DNA from: Zasmidium citrigriseum
Taxonomy: Eukaryota; Ascomycota; Dothideomycetes; Mycosphaerellales; Mycosphaerellaceae
Assembly (NCBI GenBank): GCA_002786025.1
Contig: NHNW01000052.1
Span: 1-64,000 of the forward strand
Length of the DNA stretch: 64,000 nt
Reading direction: 5' to 3'
Shown here piece by piece: positions 25,733 to 35,912 of the stretch (position 1 is the stretch's first letter; the number at the start of each line of letters is the position of its first letter). The position numbers were made by a program, and so were the translations under genes. A model generated the notes under the pieces. It was not told where the DNA came from, did no database searches, and was given only the letters and a program-made list of their open reading frames with translations.

Positions 25733-26473
25733 TCTGTACTCAGAGCATGGAGATCGCGATGAAGTCTTTCCCCTCTAGGAACCGACTGAAGATGACAAGG
25801 AGATGAAAAATGTTGGCGACTACAAGTCGAAGGATGAGGAAGCTCGACATTCACTTCATCAAGCTTCGTGGTCCAAGCTCGGATAATGACGTATGCAGGT
25901 CGAGCTCCCACATGTGGAGCAAAAACATGGACTTGCTTTGGTATGGTCATCGCTTTCGGCCGAAATAGATTGGCGAAGTGCAAAAAAGAAATCCAAAACA
26001 TACAGCACCCGGTATTCCCATATGGTCACCCACTATAGTACTAATCAGGCGGTCAGTTGCTTGTGTATGGCAGAGCGGACGGGATGCCCAATTATCAACT
26101 GCCTGTGGCCGTATGTGCTAGACTTTGCTTTCTTTTTGCTTATCAAGTCTTGAGCAAAACCCATCATCGTTCAATTGCGGTCACGGAGCACGTGCGTTGA
26201 GCCAATTACTATTCACGGTAGTTCTCAACTGTGCAACCACAAGTATTAGGTCGCACATGAACACCAGTGGCTAGATTCTTGCGTCACTGCCCACTTCACT
26301 TTATACTTTCTACATGTGCTTTGAGGCTCCTTCCTTTTGAAGGTCTGCCCTGACGTTGGAGGTGACGCTCTTCGTGTTCTTGACCCAACTAACACGAACC
26401 GACTTCATTGCAAAGCCGCTCGACGAAACATCGACTGACCTATTTAGCGACTCCCACCACATTGAAACAAGAA
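25733..26473. other. Divergent intergenic region
   Basis: This lies between the F-box-like gene (minus) and the ATP-grasp gene (plus). It holds only short frames without recognisable features and should contain both promoters. I see no convincing TATA box at a fixed distance. Confidence 0.5.
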
Positions 26474-27619
26474 ATGGCGGGTTTCAGCGGCCTCACGATA
26501 GCCCTCACCTACGACCTGAAGTCCGACTACGACCCGAACGACCCTCGTGTGCTCCCCGAAACTTTCGCTGAGTTCGCTGAGGATGAGACCATCGTCGCCA
26601 TCGTAGAAGCACTCATCTCACTTGGACACAAACCTATTCGCGTGGGCAATATCACTCATCTTGTCAAAGCTCTGGCAGAGGAGATGCATGCAGAATGGAA
26701 CCTTGTCTTCAACGTTACCGAGGGCGTACGTGGATCCGCCAGAGTCGCTCAAGTTCCCAGCTTACTGGAAGCTTTTGATATCCCTTGTGTCTTCTCGGAC
26801 GCGAGGACGATGGCTGTGATGCACGACAAAGCGCTGACCAAAGTCCTTCTGAGAGAAGCTGAGGTCGCAACATCGCCCTCGATGCTGATCAAGGGCGGCG
26901 AGTCATTCGACGGCCTGACCACTGCAGAGTGGAAGGCAATGCTCAAGCTCAACGATGAAGAGCAGTTGGACGTCTTTGTGAAACTCAATGCGGAGGGAAC
27001 TTCGAAAGGTCTCTACGATACTTCGAGGGCAACGACAGGCGACAACGCCAATCGTGCAGTTCAGAAGCTCAGAACTCAGTTCCCCAAAAGCGACATCCTG
27101 GTGGAGTGCTTCCTGGATGGTCGTGAATTCTCAGTATCGATTGCCGGCACGGGAAACAAGAGTGAGGTTTTGGGCGTCACAGAGATGCTGTGGCCTCCGG
27201 ATTGCCCGCCATTCTGCACCTGGTATGCAAAGACCGACGGAAAGGAAGGCAAAGACTGGGCCGAGCGTGCAGTCTTCAGTGACAAGGACGCTGAAGTCGC
27301 GAAAACCGAGAGAGTTGCACTGCAAGCCTGGTCAGCGCTGGGCTGTAGAGATGGTGGAAGAATTGACCTTCGATCGAAGGGGTCGGGTACCACAGCGGAG
27401 CCACATGTTCTTGAAGTAAGCACCTCTTGGACTATCCCAGTCGACACTGCTGACATTCTATAGGTCAATGCGATCGCAGGCCTCCGACCAGGATGGTCAG
27501 ACCTGCCCCTTGCGGCGGAGCGAAACGGCATTGAGTACAGTCAGGTAATCAAGAAGGTCGTTGAAAGTGCAAAGGAGCGGATCTTGACATCAGAAGACAC
27601 TCCTCATTCCCACGACTGA
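26474..27619 (+). CDS. D-alanine-D-alanine-ligase-like ATP-grasp enzyme
   Basis: Exons are 26474-27415 and 27464-27619; the 48-nt intron runs gtaagc to ctatag, giving 365 residues. I chose ATG 26474 because an upstream in-frame extension begins only at TTG and the conserved block starts at once (MAGFSGLTIALTYDLK). Family signatures are visible. FNVTEG followed by PSLLEAFDIPCVFSDA and then DKALTKVLL matches the N-terminal half of D-Ala-D-Ala ligases. VFVKLNAEGTSKG is the ATP-grasp lysine/glycine region, and RIDLR then EVNAIAGLRPG (across the intron) supplies the metal-binding E and N. Such enzymes form amide bonds by way of an acyl phosphate. Fungi have no peptidoglycan, so the substrate is probably another amino acid or peptide. 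It has no signal peptide and is probably cytosolic. Confidence 0.88.
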
Positions 27620-27817
27620 AGGGCGGATGGCGTATACCTGAAACAGCATCCGGATTAGATTGGTATCAGAAGCAGGTGCACCAAAGAATACTTAGCCTAT
27701 ATCGACACATGGTCTTTGGGATGTGAGAAAGAGGCAGCGGGAGTCCGCCTGCTCAGTATGGTATTGAGCATAGACTAGAGGAAGTGAGCATGAGATAGAT
27801 CTCAAACAGACAGTCCA

Positions 27818-28953
27818 TCAATATTCTTGGTGCATACCAACACCAAAATGTCTCTCGGCATTGTCATCGAAGACGAGTTGCATCTTGGACGCGATGGGCT
27901 CAAATAAAACCGGCGCCTGCAACGAGTTGGTGGCATTGATAGAGAAGCTCCTGCCTCCGAAATTGGCGAAACGAACCAAAACACCGGCCTTCGAATTCGG
28001 ATGCGCGGTCTCAACGGTCACCGCGCCGGGCGTGCATGACGAAGACAATATTCTCCCGTCTTTGGCGATGTATCCGGTAGTAGATTCCCTACCACTAGGT
28101 GAGGTGATGTTGAGCCATGCAACGGAATACGGACCAATCTGACCGTGTCCCCAGAACCGATGTTTGATGCTCCTGAAGAAAGGTCGGTCGCCCCAGTTGG
28201 TATCAAAGTTACCGATGCCTTCCCATTTGAAGGGCGTACCATTGATGTCGAAATCCACGAGCACCTTTCCACTAGGAACAGGATTGGCATATCCCACGTG
28301 CGGGAGAGTCGAACCCGCGGATGCTTCATTGCAGGGGAGATGCGGCGGTGCAAGCTTTCTCGCTCTGTCAATAGCGATCAAATCAGGGGATGCCTTCAGT
28401 GACTCACCGATTGCAGCTTCGCCTCTCCATGTACATCTCCCTTCGCGCTCTTGAAGCGAATCGTATAGTCCTTGTAAGAACTTCCATTGTCCACCCAAGA
28501 GCCCAAGTGACTTCCCCAGCAGGCGCTCGCATACTTCTCACCCTTTGTCACAACGAGAGCTTCCTCGGGCTCTGCGGTGGAGTAGAAGACGGTGCCATTC
28601 TGGAAGCGGCCACTCAGTTCGACAGAGAGAATCGACGTATTGTCTTGTGATCCTAGCGGGAATGCTTCATTGGTCCCAGCAATGAAAGCAACATTGATAG
28701 CCGAGGGGTTTGTCGGGGAAGAATCGTATGGAAGTGCATCGAATTGCCAGAACTGGAACGTAGTCCGGTTGAATGGGTAAACATGAACGCCGTCCAGCCT
28801 TTGACCTTTGAACGTGAAGTCGACTTCAGAAGTCGTCTCTGATGGAGTGGCCGGGATGTATGAGTTGGTTTCAGCTTGCCATGCCAGTCGAGATTGCAGT
28901 AGAACAGAAACAAAGACAAAGACTGCCGGCAGTCGAGAGCGGGTAAACATCAT
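27818..28953 (-). CDS. Secreted AttH/CrtC-fold protein (Diels-Alderase-like)
   Basis: Exons are 28408-28953 and 27818-28354, giving 360 residues. The start ATG is followed by a hydrophobic signal peptide (about residues 8-25). Resemblance to the fungal lipocalin-like AttH/hydroxyneurosporene-synthase/Diels-Alderase family rests on FQFWQFDA in the N-terminal half, then APPHLPC, then GNFDTNWGDRPF and WGHGQIGPYSVAW. Several N-glycosylation sequons (NRT, NTS, NGT, NGS, NIT, NAT) fit secretion. The intron's first AG lies directly after the TTGAC branch-like site, so the in-frame acceptor is the next AG (aaag), giving LQS joined to LAPPH. Members include decalin-forming cyclases of polyketide pathways, but many are uncharacterised and no polyketide synthase is visible here. 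It converges on the ATP-grasp gene, with 198 bp between the two stop codons. Confidence 0.75.
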
Positions 28954-29686
28954 GATCCGACTGTGGAAATATTGAAGATGAGTTCATGAGAAGACCTCCA
29001 CAACCGGCGGCACGAAAGTATGTACCCTGAAGCTAGCCCTACTGCCATGTCTTGGGCTTGACTTACGGACTCCTAGGATCACCCTTGACTTGGGAGCGGA
29101 GACTTTTCTGTATGGAACGCAGTCCTGCTTCCGTCGTCTTTCTTGACCAGGGCGGGTTGGACATCGAAATATGTTCTCAGATGCTGATGAGCCCCGTCAA
29201 GAGTATCGTTATGACACACCAAAAGTCCTCAGGTGGCTTTTCTTGGTCTTGTTCGCAAGGTGCCTGCAGTGAAAAGGTTGCTGGAAAAGGAGTCGACGCA
29301 CAGGCGTCCACTTGGTTGTCGGATAGCCCACAGCCTTTCGACTAATTGATACAGTGATACTCTGCCATGTCAATCACAGTCCCTGGAGTGATTGATTCAC
29401 AGAATGAGTGACAAATTGCCAGATTGACCTCAAGATCGAGCAAACCAGTACTAGAGGCGGAATGACTATCCGGAGTCGTCAATTGCGGTATGCAAAATGG
29501 CTTGCCAACCTGCGAAACATCAGTGCCTGTTGTATTTACTAGACATAGGTTCTTCGTTGCAACAACCTTACGAACTGTTGAACAAAGGCTGCCAGCCGTC
29601 CAAATGCGGCCACACTTGCACCACGCATCGTTCCACACCAAAGACTCTCAAGATCCCACAACAATTGAAGTTGCACGACGTCTCTT
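28954..29686. other. Intergenic region containing one copy of a direct repeat
   Basis: No gene is supported. A 97-codon plus-strand frame (29052-29345) has no features. Around 29,520-29,640 lies the left copy of the imperfect direct repeat described separately. Confidence 0.5.
29520..29640 (-). repeat. Imperfect direct repeat, left copy
   Basis: The core 29578-29614 matches 31252-31288 at 34 of 37 positions, with weaker similarity on both sides (about 120 nt in all). The two copies flank the frameshifted F-box-like gene. Confidence 0.6.
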
Positions 29687-30789
29687 TCAATACCCATGCT
29701 CACAAGGACGTTTCTTGCGACAGCCATCGTATAGCTCACAATGCACCGCCCTCCGCTCCGCCCGCTCAGTCCTAAATAGCCCTGTACTTCGGTGCTGATC
29801 AGTGCGAAACATCTCATACTTCGTCAGAATGCCCAAATGCTCCGCCCACGGATCATCTTTGCCCAGGATGATGTCGCGGATGGCCCGTCCCATCGACCCA
29901 TGGAGTGCTTTCAAGAAACAACACCACTTGCCAGCGACTTCTTCTTCCGCGTCATTGTGGCTTTGCCACGGAAGCGCATGAACCACTTTGTAGTACTTGT
30001 ATCCGATGAAACAGCCGTAGCGGCCTGAACAGTGACGACTGGAGGGCCAGTCCCAGATATCGACACGGACCCGCTTGAGCTTATCTTTCAGAGTGCAGAA
30101 GGCCTTGAGGGGTTGGAGCCAGTGGATGCCATTCATCTGCTCGACGGAGTAGAACGTCGTAGGGTCCTCCCTGTGAAGTTCGTCGTCGAAAGACGGTACG
30201 ATGAAGTCCTCGTATTCGTTGACGGTGAGTTTGATATTGAGCGTGTCGAGGTTTGGTAATAAGCTGGCTATCTTGGTCCACATAGTTGCCTCTGACTTCT
30301 CATTCTTCGTGATCTGGGTGCTATTCCCACCGCCTCGATGACGAATGGTGGTCATGTGCTGGATGGTTATGCGTTTGATACATCGCAGTGTCGGCTTTGA
30401 GACCTGCCGGAGGAAGGCGTAGTTGAGCCCAAAGGGTTTGTCGAAGATGACTGTCATTCTGCTGTAGAGACAGGCCACGGCTACGGTGTAGCATTTCTTG
30501 TTGGCAAAGAAAATTCCCAATCAATATCGTCTTTGCGGCCATGGCCCTTAAGCTCTTTGCATTGGATGGTGTTGCGTCTCTTGCGCTTCTGGGGCTTCTT
30601 TTGGAGCAGGAGATTGGTTGGAAAGCCCCTGAAAACTTCAGCATAGATCTTCTCACGAAGCTCTGGCGGCAGCTGCTCGAAGTAGCACACTTTAGGCCCT
30701 GGGGATGATGGTAGAGTGTCGATGATACGCAGGATTCCGACTTTCAGTCGCGGCTTCGAGGCGGAGGGTGTTGCTTGTCCGCTTGACAT
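29687..30789 (-). pseudogene. F-box-like protein 2, frameshifted
   Basis: The N-terminal frame (ATG at 30789) carries YFEQLPPELREKIYAEVF, the family signature, and ends at a stop after about 102 codons. A second frame, open from 30520 to 29687, carries the expected downstream block (NKKCYTVAVACLYSRMTVIFD) and about 275 residues. The two frames overlap around 30,500-30,520. No GT donor exists between them, so an intron cannot explain the switch. A one-base loss, for instance in the ggg or tttt run there, would. It is therefore either a recent pseudogene or a sequencing error. It is flanked by a direct repeat. Confidence 0.65.
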
Positions 30790-31408
30790 GGAAGCTACTT
30801 CGAATGGCGTTCTGGATTGTAGAGTGACCTGGGAAGAAATTTAAGAAGTCCTTTTGTGAGGACGTTCTTCTCAAACATGCAGAGAAGATGGTACTATACC
30901 TTTCCGTTCATGGTTTGTTCTCTGAGCAATCAAAACGGTGGGCTTTGTAGAAGGAGATGCCTTCAATGCCAACAAACCATTGAGCAGCAAAACGCCGAGC
31001 TCAATTGAAGGAGGCTGCCGCATGATGCAAAACATTCAGGCGATGCAAGTAACAAAATCTCTGTCTTCCTGCAACGATGATGCTTCCTCACCTTTTTCTT
31101 TTTCTAATTTTCTTTTCAAGCACACTCGTCTTGTGATAGATGAGCCAATTCTGTTGAGGCGTTCTACCGCTACCGCATCGCGGAAGTCTTTGGAGTTGCC
31201 AACCTGCCAAATATTAGTCTTTGCCGTAGCTTCTTCTTTGTTGCTGAAGTCTTGAACGAAGGCTGGCCGCCGTCCAAATGCGGCCACAGACTGGCACAAT
31301 GCATCATTCGAGAACAAAGGCATCTGACGTTTGGAACCTCCCAAGACCATTTCAAGGTAATCGTAAGACAGAACCGTGACATCCATCAGGCAGAGGCATT
31401 GAGCGACC
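30790..31408. other. Intergenic region upstream of the small membrane protein
   Basis: Apart from the right copy of the direct repeat, only unsupported short frames are present. Confidence 0.45.
31190..31310 (-). repeat. Imperfect direct repeat, right copy
   Basis: Partner of 29,520-29,640, in the same orientation about 1.67 kb away. On the minus strand this copy reads VAAFGRRPAFVQDF and the other VAAFGRLAAFVQQF. A 2-nt length difference upstream of the shared core breaks frame identity. Confidence 0.6.
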
Positions 31409-31882
31409 ATGACTTCCCGACGCCCTCCCTGTCGTCCATCAAGCCGCCATACAACACCCTTCAACCCTCTCCCCGAAAGAGACATCCCGGATCCATACAT
31501 CAAATACCCGACATGGGGCGCAACGACCACACGTCCAGCCCGTCGAGAAGTTCCAGCTCCTCCAAAACCCCGGGTACGATTCGCTCCAAGCCCTCGAAGG
31601 ATCAGAACGACTTCTCGCCAAGACCTCCTTGACGAGGAGCCTGTCACAAAGACACACAGGGTCGTGGCGTGGGTGGTGTTGATAGTGCTTCTGTCGATGT
31701 TCTTGAGCACGGTCATACATTTGAAGGAGGGCGTTGAGAGTCCATGGCAAAGGTATGGATCATTGGCTAGGGAGCGCATTTCCTGGTTGGTAGAGCACTC
31801 GGAGGACTTGTGGTTCAGGGCAAGCGAGATCGCAAAAGAATGGTGGCTTGAGGTGCGGACATGGCCTTGGAGATGGATGTAA
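31409..31882 (+). CDS. Small single-pass membrane protein
   Basis: A 157-residue protein starting at ATG. Residues 1-80 are basic, Pro/Arg-rich and probably disordered. One strong transmembrane segment spans about residues 85-105 (VVAWVVLIVLLSMFLSTVI). The C-terminal 50 residues are amphipathic and Trp-rich. No family is recognised. A longer frame on the other strand (31036-32118) starts at TTG and has no domain, so I prefer this one. Topology is probably N-terminus cytosolic, by the positive-inside rule. Confidence 0.6.
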   Translation: MTSRRPPCRPSSRHTTPFNPLPERDIPDPYIKYPTWGATTTRPARREVPAPPKPRVRFAPSPRRIRTTSRQDLLDEEPVTKTHRVVAWVVLIVLLSMFLSTVIHLKEGVESPWQRYGSLARERISWLVEHSEDLWFRASEIAKEWWLEVRTWPWRWM

Positions 31883-32095
31883 GGCTCAAGGAGGAGGGAA
31901 GTCCAGTGGCGTTGACAGTCTGATATGGTTGGATCCAACTTCATTCTCAAGAGGTGGGGGAAAGCATACGTACAAAGTTCTCTTTCAACACCTTCCGCAT
32001 GTACAGTCTCCTCGTCAGTGCAATCTCTCATCAAGTGTCGAAGTCTTCGTCTTCGACTTCGGCTAATGTCCGTGTGCTTGAACTTTTCGACTTTC

Positions 32096-33533
32096 TCAAG
32101 TCTGGTGCTCCTTCTCAATCTCCACGGGATGCTTCTCCAAGCTCTCGTACCATTGTAGGACGCTGCCGATCAGGAAAGAACAAGATCCTAGAGCGTCAAG
32201 TCAGCGAGCCATGTTTATCAACACGCCAATTGCAATGATATCTCACCCCAGAACGACGTCAAAGCAGCCTGATACTGTGCCCAGTGTGCGCTCGAGTAGC
32301 CAAAACATGGGCATAACAAGAAGCCAACACCGCCGAGAAAATTCCAGAAGCCGACATGCCAGCCCAGCGTACCGAGAGCTGGCAGGTACCAACGCTTCTG
32401 CGTTTCGAGCATGAACATCATACCCGAGATGACGAAGCCGGTAGCGCCGATGACTTGTGGTGTCCAGTACAAGCCATCGACCAGGGGTTTGGACATATTG
32501 TTGAAGATTCCGGGCAGAGCGGTGAAGCCACTGATCCAAAACACCGTGGCTCCAATACTTTGAATGGTGCATGCGAGGAAGCCCATGTCGTACAGGTAGT
32601 GGGTCCTCAGTTCGTTCGCTGATGGCCACCAGACCCAAGAGTGGTCGCCTTCTGGGGTAGAATCCGCCTTGACCGGGTTGGACAGCCGACTCGTCAAAGT
32701 TGGCTGTCCGACCACGTTCGAAGTGTTTTGGTGATGATGGGAGCAAGTGTCCTTCGAAGGCACAATCTGGGTCGTGGTGCCGGCTTCACTGTCGTCTCCT
32801 TCGACCAGTCGCTCCACTGCCCACCCGAAGCAGACGGTCCGATTCTCGTTGACGGCTTCGAGCATGATAAAGGCACTGCCAAGTTCGAAGATCGTTGCGC
32901 CGATGAAAGCGGTGATGCCGCCGCCGTACAAGACTTGCCCGGGGAATTCGACCTTCGGCGAGAAAGGCAGGAAGACGAAGAAACCATTGACGACCCATAC
33001 AATACTTCCAAGTGTGAAGGTGATCGCCACGAGCCATGAGACATCCCAGACGGGGAAGTAAGTGAACATTCGCTAGATGCCACCCAGGACGTAATGGAAG
33101 CTGGACGTCGAAGGTGGAGTGGTGAAAGGCTGCTCGTCCTTTGAGGTAGCGGAACGGACTACAAGGTTGTGTCTTCGATCCCACTGTCAGCTACGCAAAT
33201 GTTATGAAGCACACGTGCAGCGTCTTACCGGCCTTTGCGGTTGTCACGGTTGGAGTACTTGTACTCAACGTTGGAAGGCACTTTCACCTCCGTCCCGCCA
33301 GGTGTTGCTCCGCCTTCAGATCCCTTGCTATTGCCGTCATCATCCGACTCGATATCTTTGGGCTGTGTGGCAGTCCTCATCAGGGTGAAGCGAGCTCTGG
33401 TCGGGTTGAGAGATGAAATAGGTCCTGTCGTCTTCTCGCTCTGGATCTGCAAGTCTGGTTCATGGGTGACCGGTTGCTGAGATACGTCAAAGCGAGTATT
33501 GCGGCGGGCCATGTCCGCCGTCGCGCCGCTCAT
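32096..33533 (-). CDS. Multi-pass fungal integral membrane protein (one in-frame TAG unresolved)
   Basis: Segments: 33229-33533 (N-terminal hydrophilic exon); an intron with GT at 33228 and in-frame acceptor at 33173; a long segment to 32247; an intron 32188-32246 with a CTGAC branch; a final exon 32096-32187 ending SVLQWYESLEKHPVE. The core has about five membrane spans (for example WLVAITFTLGSIVWVVNGFF, then GGGITAFIGATIFELGSAFI, then CTIQSIGATVFWISGFTAL) and the family-like motifs ENRTVCFGW and FNNMSKP. The reading frame from the first exon into the core is open except for TAG at 33073-33075. Either this is the 3' end of a 90-nt intron with a weak gtagtc donor, or the allele carries a nonsense codon. 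If the gene starts afresh at ATG 33069, the protein has 304 residues. Function unknown. Confidence 0.68.
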
Positions 33534-33899
33534 ATTGAGGAAGTCGACTTGAATAAAGATGCAGTCTTAAGGCGTGCTGACTTGGAATGATGCTCAGTAG
33601 GTCAACTAGGTAGGCGTAGGTGTCCAGGTGGGTTGAGATGTAATATGAAGGGCATGGTTTCGGCTGCCATGGCCAGTGGAGAGAAGTTTTAGATGCCGCA
33701 ACTTCTCTTCGAGTGTAAGATCTTTCATGCAAGGCAAGCGTGTTTGGAAAGTCTGGTTCAGTGAAGGAAAGGGAGGCAATAGCCGCCCCACTTTCCACCG
33801 ACCTTGAGATTCGTCAAGCGAGTGAGAGCTCTCCGCAACTTGACCGCCCGACCTCGCCTTCTTGGCCCAGACACCATCACTGACATCCCTATCGCGACC

Positions 33900-34553
33900 A
33901 TGGCAGAAGATAGGTTCACGACCCTGCTGTGGATGCTACCGACCGAGCTACGCGACATGATCTACGACCTCGCATTACCCAAGTTTTCACAGCATCGGGA
34001 CCTTGCGGGCGACTACAGCGGGGTGGAATGGATGGCGTCGTCGAAGCGATTACTGCTCGAAGCTGGTCCCAAGGTTTACAGTAGCGCCTGCTTCTATCAT
34101 TACTCCTCACTCTGGTCCGCGGACAGCAGTTCGTTGGTTGAAGCGGTGGCTTCCCACACCCAAGGCCTTTACAAGCCCCAATACAGCGTCACTGCCGGCC
34201 TCATCGGATCCATGATTACAGAGCTGGTGATCGACCTGCGAATGGATCACGGAGCTTCCCTTCGTCGCGGCCTGCAGTGGTACTTTCAAGGAACACGAGA
34301 TATGTTACTGAACCTCAGGAGGATCTTCGTGTATTTTGGGCCGAAATTCATGGTGAAGGATGCGGGTGTTGTGTCGACGAGACAGAATTTTCTGGGAGTC
34401 GATGTGTTGTCGAGAGATCCGGCTGCCGTCCCTCGATTCAAGGAGTATCGAGATGCTCTTGATCTCATTGCACAAAAGTGTCCTCCAGAATGCGAGATCC
34501 GCTGGCAAAGTTTCGAGAGCCTGATGAAGAAGGGAGATCAGAAGTCGAAATGA
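33900..34553 (+). CDS. F-box-like (PTELRD-type) fungal protein 3
   Basis: 217 residues from ATG 33900; a longer frame upstream starts only at TTG. The N-terminus reads LLWMLPTELRDMIYDLAL, the same signature as the two relatives at 25 and 30 kb. The middle contains LIGSMITELVIDLRM and LLNLRRIFVYFG, typical of the leucine-rich helical part of the family. No catalytic residues are seen. It ends 57 bp before the convergent TTL-like gene's stop. Confidence 0.7.
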   Translation: MAEDRFTTLLWMLPTELRDMIYDLALPKFSQHRDLAGDYSGVEWMASSKRLLLEAGPKVYSSACFYHYSSLWSADSSSLVEAVASHTQGLYKPQYSVTAGLIGSMITELVIDLRMDHGASLRRGLQWYFQGTRDMLLNLRRIFVYFGPKFMVKDAGVVSTRQNFLGVDVLSRDPAAVPRFKEYRDALDLIAQKCPPECEIRWQSFESLMKKGDQKSK

Positions 34554-34610
34554 CATCGTGGTCATTGTACTGGGCTTCAAATGGCACACTCGAGTGCACC
34601 GTAGGACACC

Positions 34611-35912
34611 TCACCTCCGACCCAAGTCGATGTCGAGGACTTTTCGCAACGATTTCTTTTTGTGCGCTTCTTGATCATTCGCCACAGCAAAGAACGGCTT
34701 CACAGATTCCTCGACAACACTTCGGAACAGATCTTGTACAAGGTTCTGAAGCTCGTTCCCAGTCTGAGCAAAGTCTGGAAAAGCATTGATTTCGAGGAGC
34801 CACGCGGTGCCTTTGTCGTCCACAAGGAAGTCCACTCCAAAGATCTCGAATGCATTGGGCAGCGGCTGGAAATGGATACTCATACTTCTCGCAGCAGCCT
34901 CGAAGACCTCGCCTGTGACAGCACATATTTGGTCGAAGACATCTTGTCGCCAGTCTTGGACAGCGAGGTCGGGAAGTGAATCCGGCAGCGACCAGAATGC
35001 ATGCACGCTTCCCTCTCTTTCGCCGGTCTGCAAGCAAGTGTTGGTGAGGTGGCTGGATAATCCATCGTTGGGCGAAGTTGCAGCACTCGGATCGACGTAT
35101 GCTGGGCCTGCAAATAATGCAAGCATTGGCTTGTAGACGTATACCTTCAGAGCACCAACAGCAAGGACATAAGTGCGAATGTGGAACTTGCGATCAGCCG
35201 AGGGATGCGGATTCGGTAGCAGTAAAGGCGATTGGATATAGGGCTGAGCGATGAAATGTCTCAACTGAGAAGCCATCACTCCATTTGATGTGTCGTCGTG
35301 CTTTTCATCGGTCCCGTTCGTGTGCTCACCATTAGACTGAGCGTCCTCGTCCTCATCGTCAGAAGGTGGATCCCACTCCTCGAAGATCTGCTGCAACTCT
35401 TCTTCAGAGCTGAAAAGACGAATGCCCTGGCCTCGGTCACTCATACCAGGCTTCAGAATCCACCATTCTCTGTTCTCGTCGTCTTCACTCAATGCCTCAT
35501 TGCGGGCCCAGCTCTCCTTCAGCTCATAAGCTTCAAGAAGCGCATCGTCCAGAAACTCAGCGTAGTCGACTTCGAACTCCACGCTAGGTTTGACGTGGTC
35601 TCTCAATAGGCTCTTTGGGTGCTTGGTCAACCAGTGGGACACAGTTGCCGACAAGTAGTGCTTCCGAATGAGAGCTTTTCGGATGATGTAGCTATTCGCG
35701 AGGCTGGATGTCGAGTGCTGCATCAGATGCTCGAAGTCTATGCTCTCGTACTGCCTCCATTGCACAAGCCGGCTTGTAGGCGATGGCAGTTCGGACGCGT
35801 CTTTGATGAAAACCAGGAGGTCCGGGGGAAGCTGGGCCTTGAGAGCGGAGAGTAGCAAAGGCTGGACGTACGCGTCCTCGTAGTCCACAACCGCGTAGAT
35901 CTTGGAGTCCAT
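34611..35912 (-). CDS. Tubulin-tyrosine-ligase-like protein (Pby1-type)
   Basis: 433 residues, single exon, start at ATG 35912; the frame is open further upstream but only from TTG. TTL-domain signatures appear in order: WWILKPGMSDRGQGIRLF (nucleotide-binding Lys and glycine loop), FHIRTYVLAVGALKVYVY, SHLTNTCLQ, then FEIFGVDFLVDDKGTAWLLE with NAFPDF (metal-binding E and N). A DDEDED-rich acidic insertion lies near residue 200. Fungal members resemble yeast Pby1 without its N-terminal SurE-like part. Pby1 associates with P-bodies and mRNA decapping; a true tubulin ligase activity is not established for this group. Confidence 0.85.
   Translation of the reverse strand: MDSKIYAVVDYEDAYVQPLLLSALKAQLPPDLLVFIKDASELPSPTSRLVQWRQYESIDFEHLMQHSTSSLANSYIIRKALIRKHYLSATVSHWLTKHPKSLLRDHVKPSVEFEVDYAEFLDDALLEAYELKESWARNEALSEDDENREWWILKPGMSDRGQGIRLFSSEEELQQIFEEWDPPSDDEDEDAQSNGEHTNGTDEKHDDTSNGVMASQLRHFIAQPYIQSPLLLPNPHPSADRKFHIRTYVLAVGALKVYVYKPMLALFAGPAYVDPSAATSPNDGLSSHLTNTCLQTGEREGSVHAFWSLPDSLPDLAVQDWRQDVFDQICAVTGEVFEAAARSMSIHFQPLPNAFEIFGVDFLVDDKGTAWLLEINAFPDFAQTGNELQNLVQDLFRSVVEESVKPFFAVANDQEAHKKKSLRKVLDIDLGRR

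Noticed and set aside
26408..26473. N-terminal extension of the ATP-grasp protein
   Set aside because: Begins at TTG; the conserved block starts right after ATG 26474.
31036..32118. 360-codon minus-strand open frame overlapping the small membrane protein
   Set aside because: It starts at TTG, has no domain, and covers 31409-31882, whose plus-strand frame begins with ATG and has a clear transmembrane segment. Only its repeat-derived C-terminal peptide is of interest.
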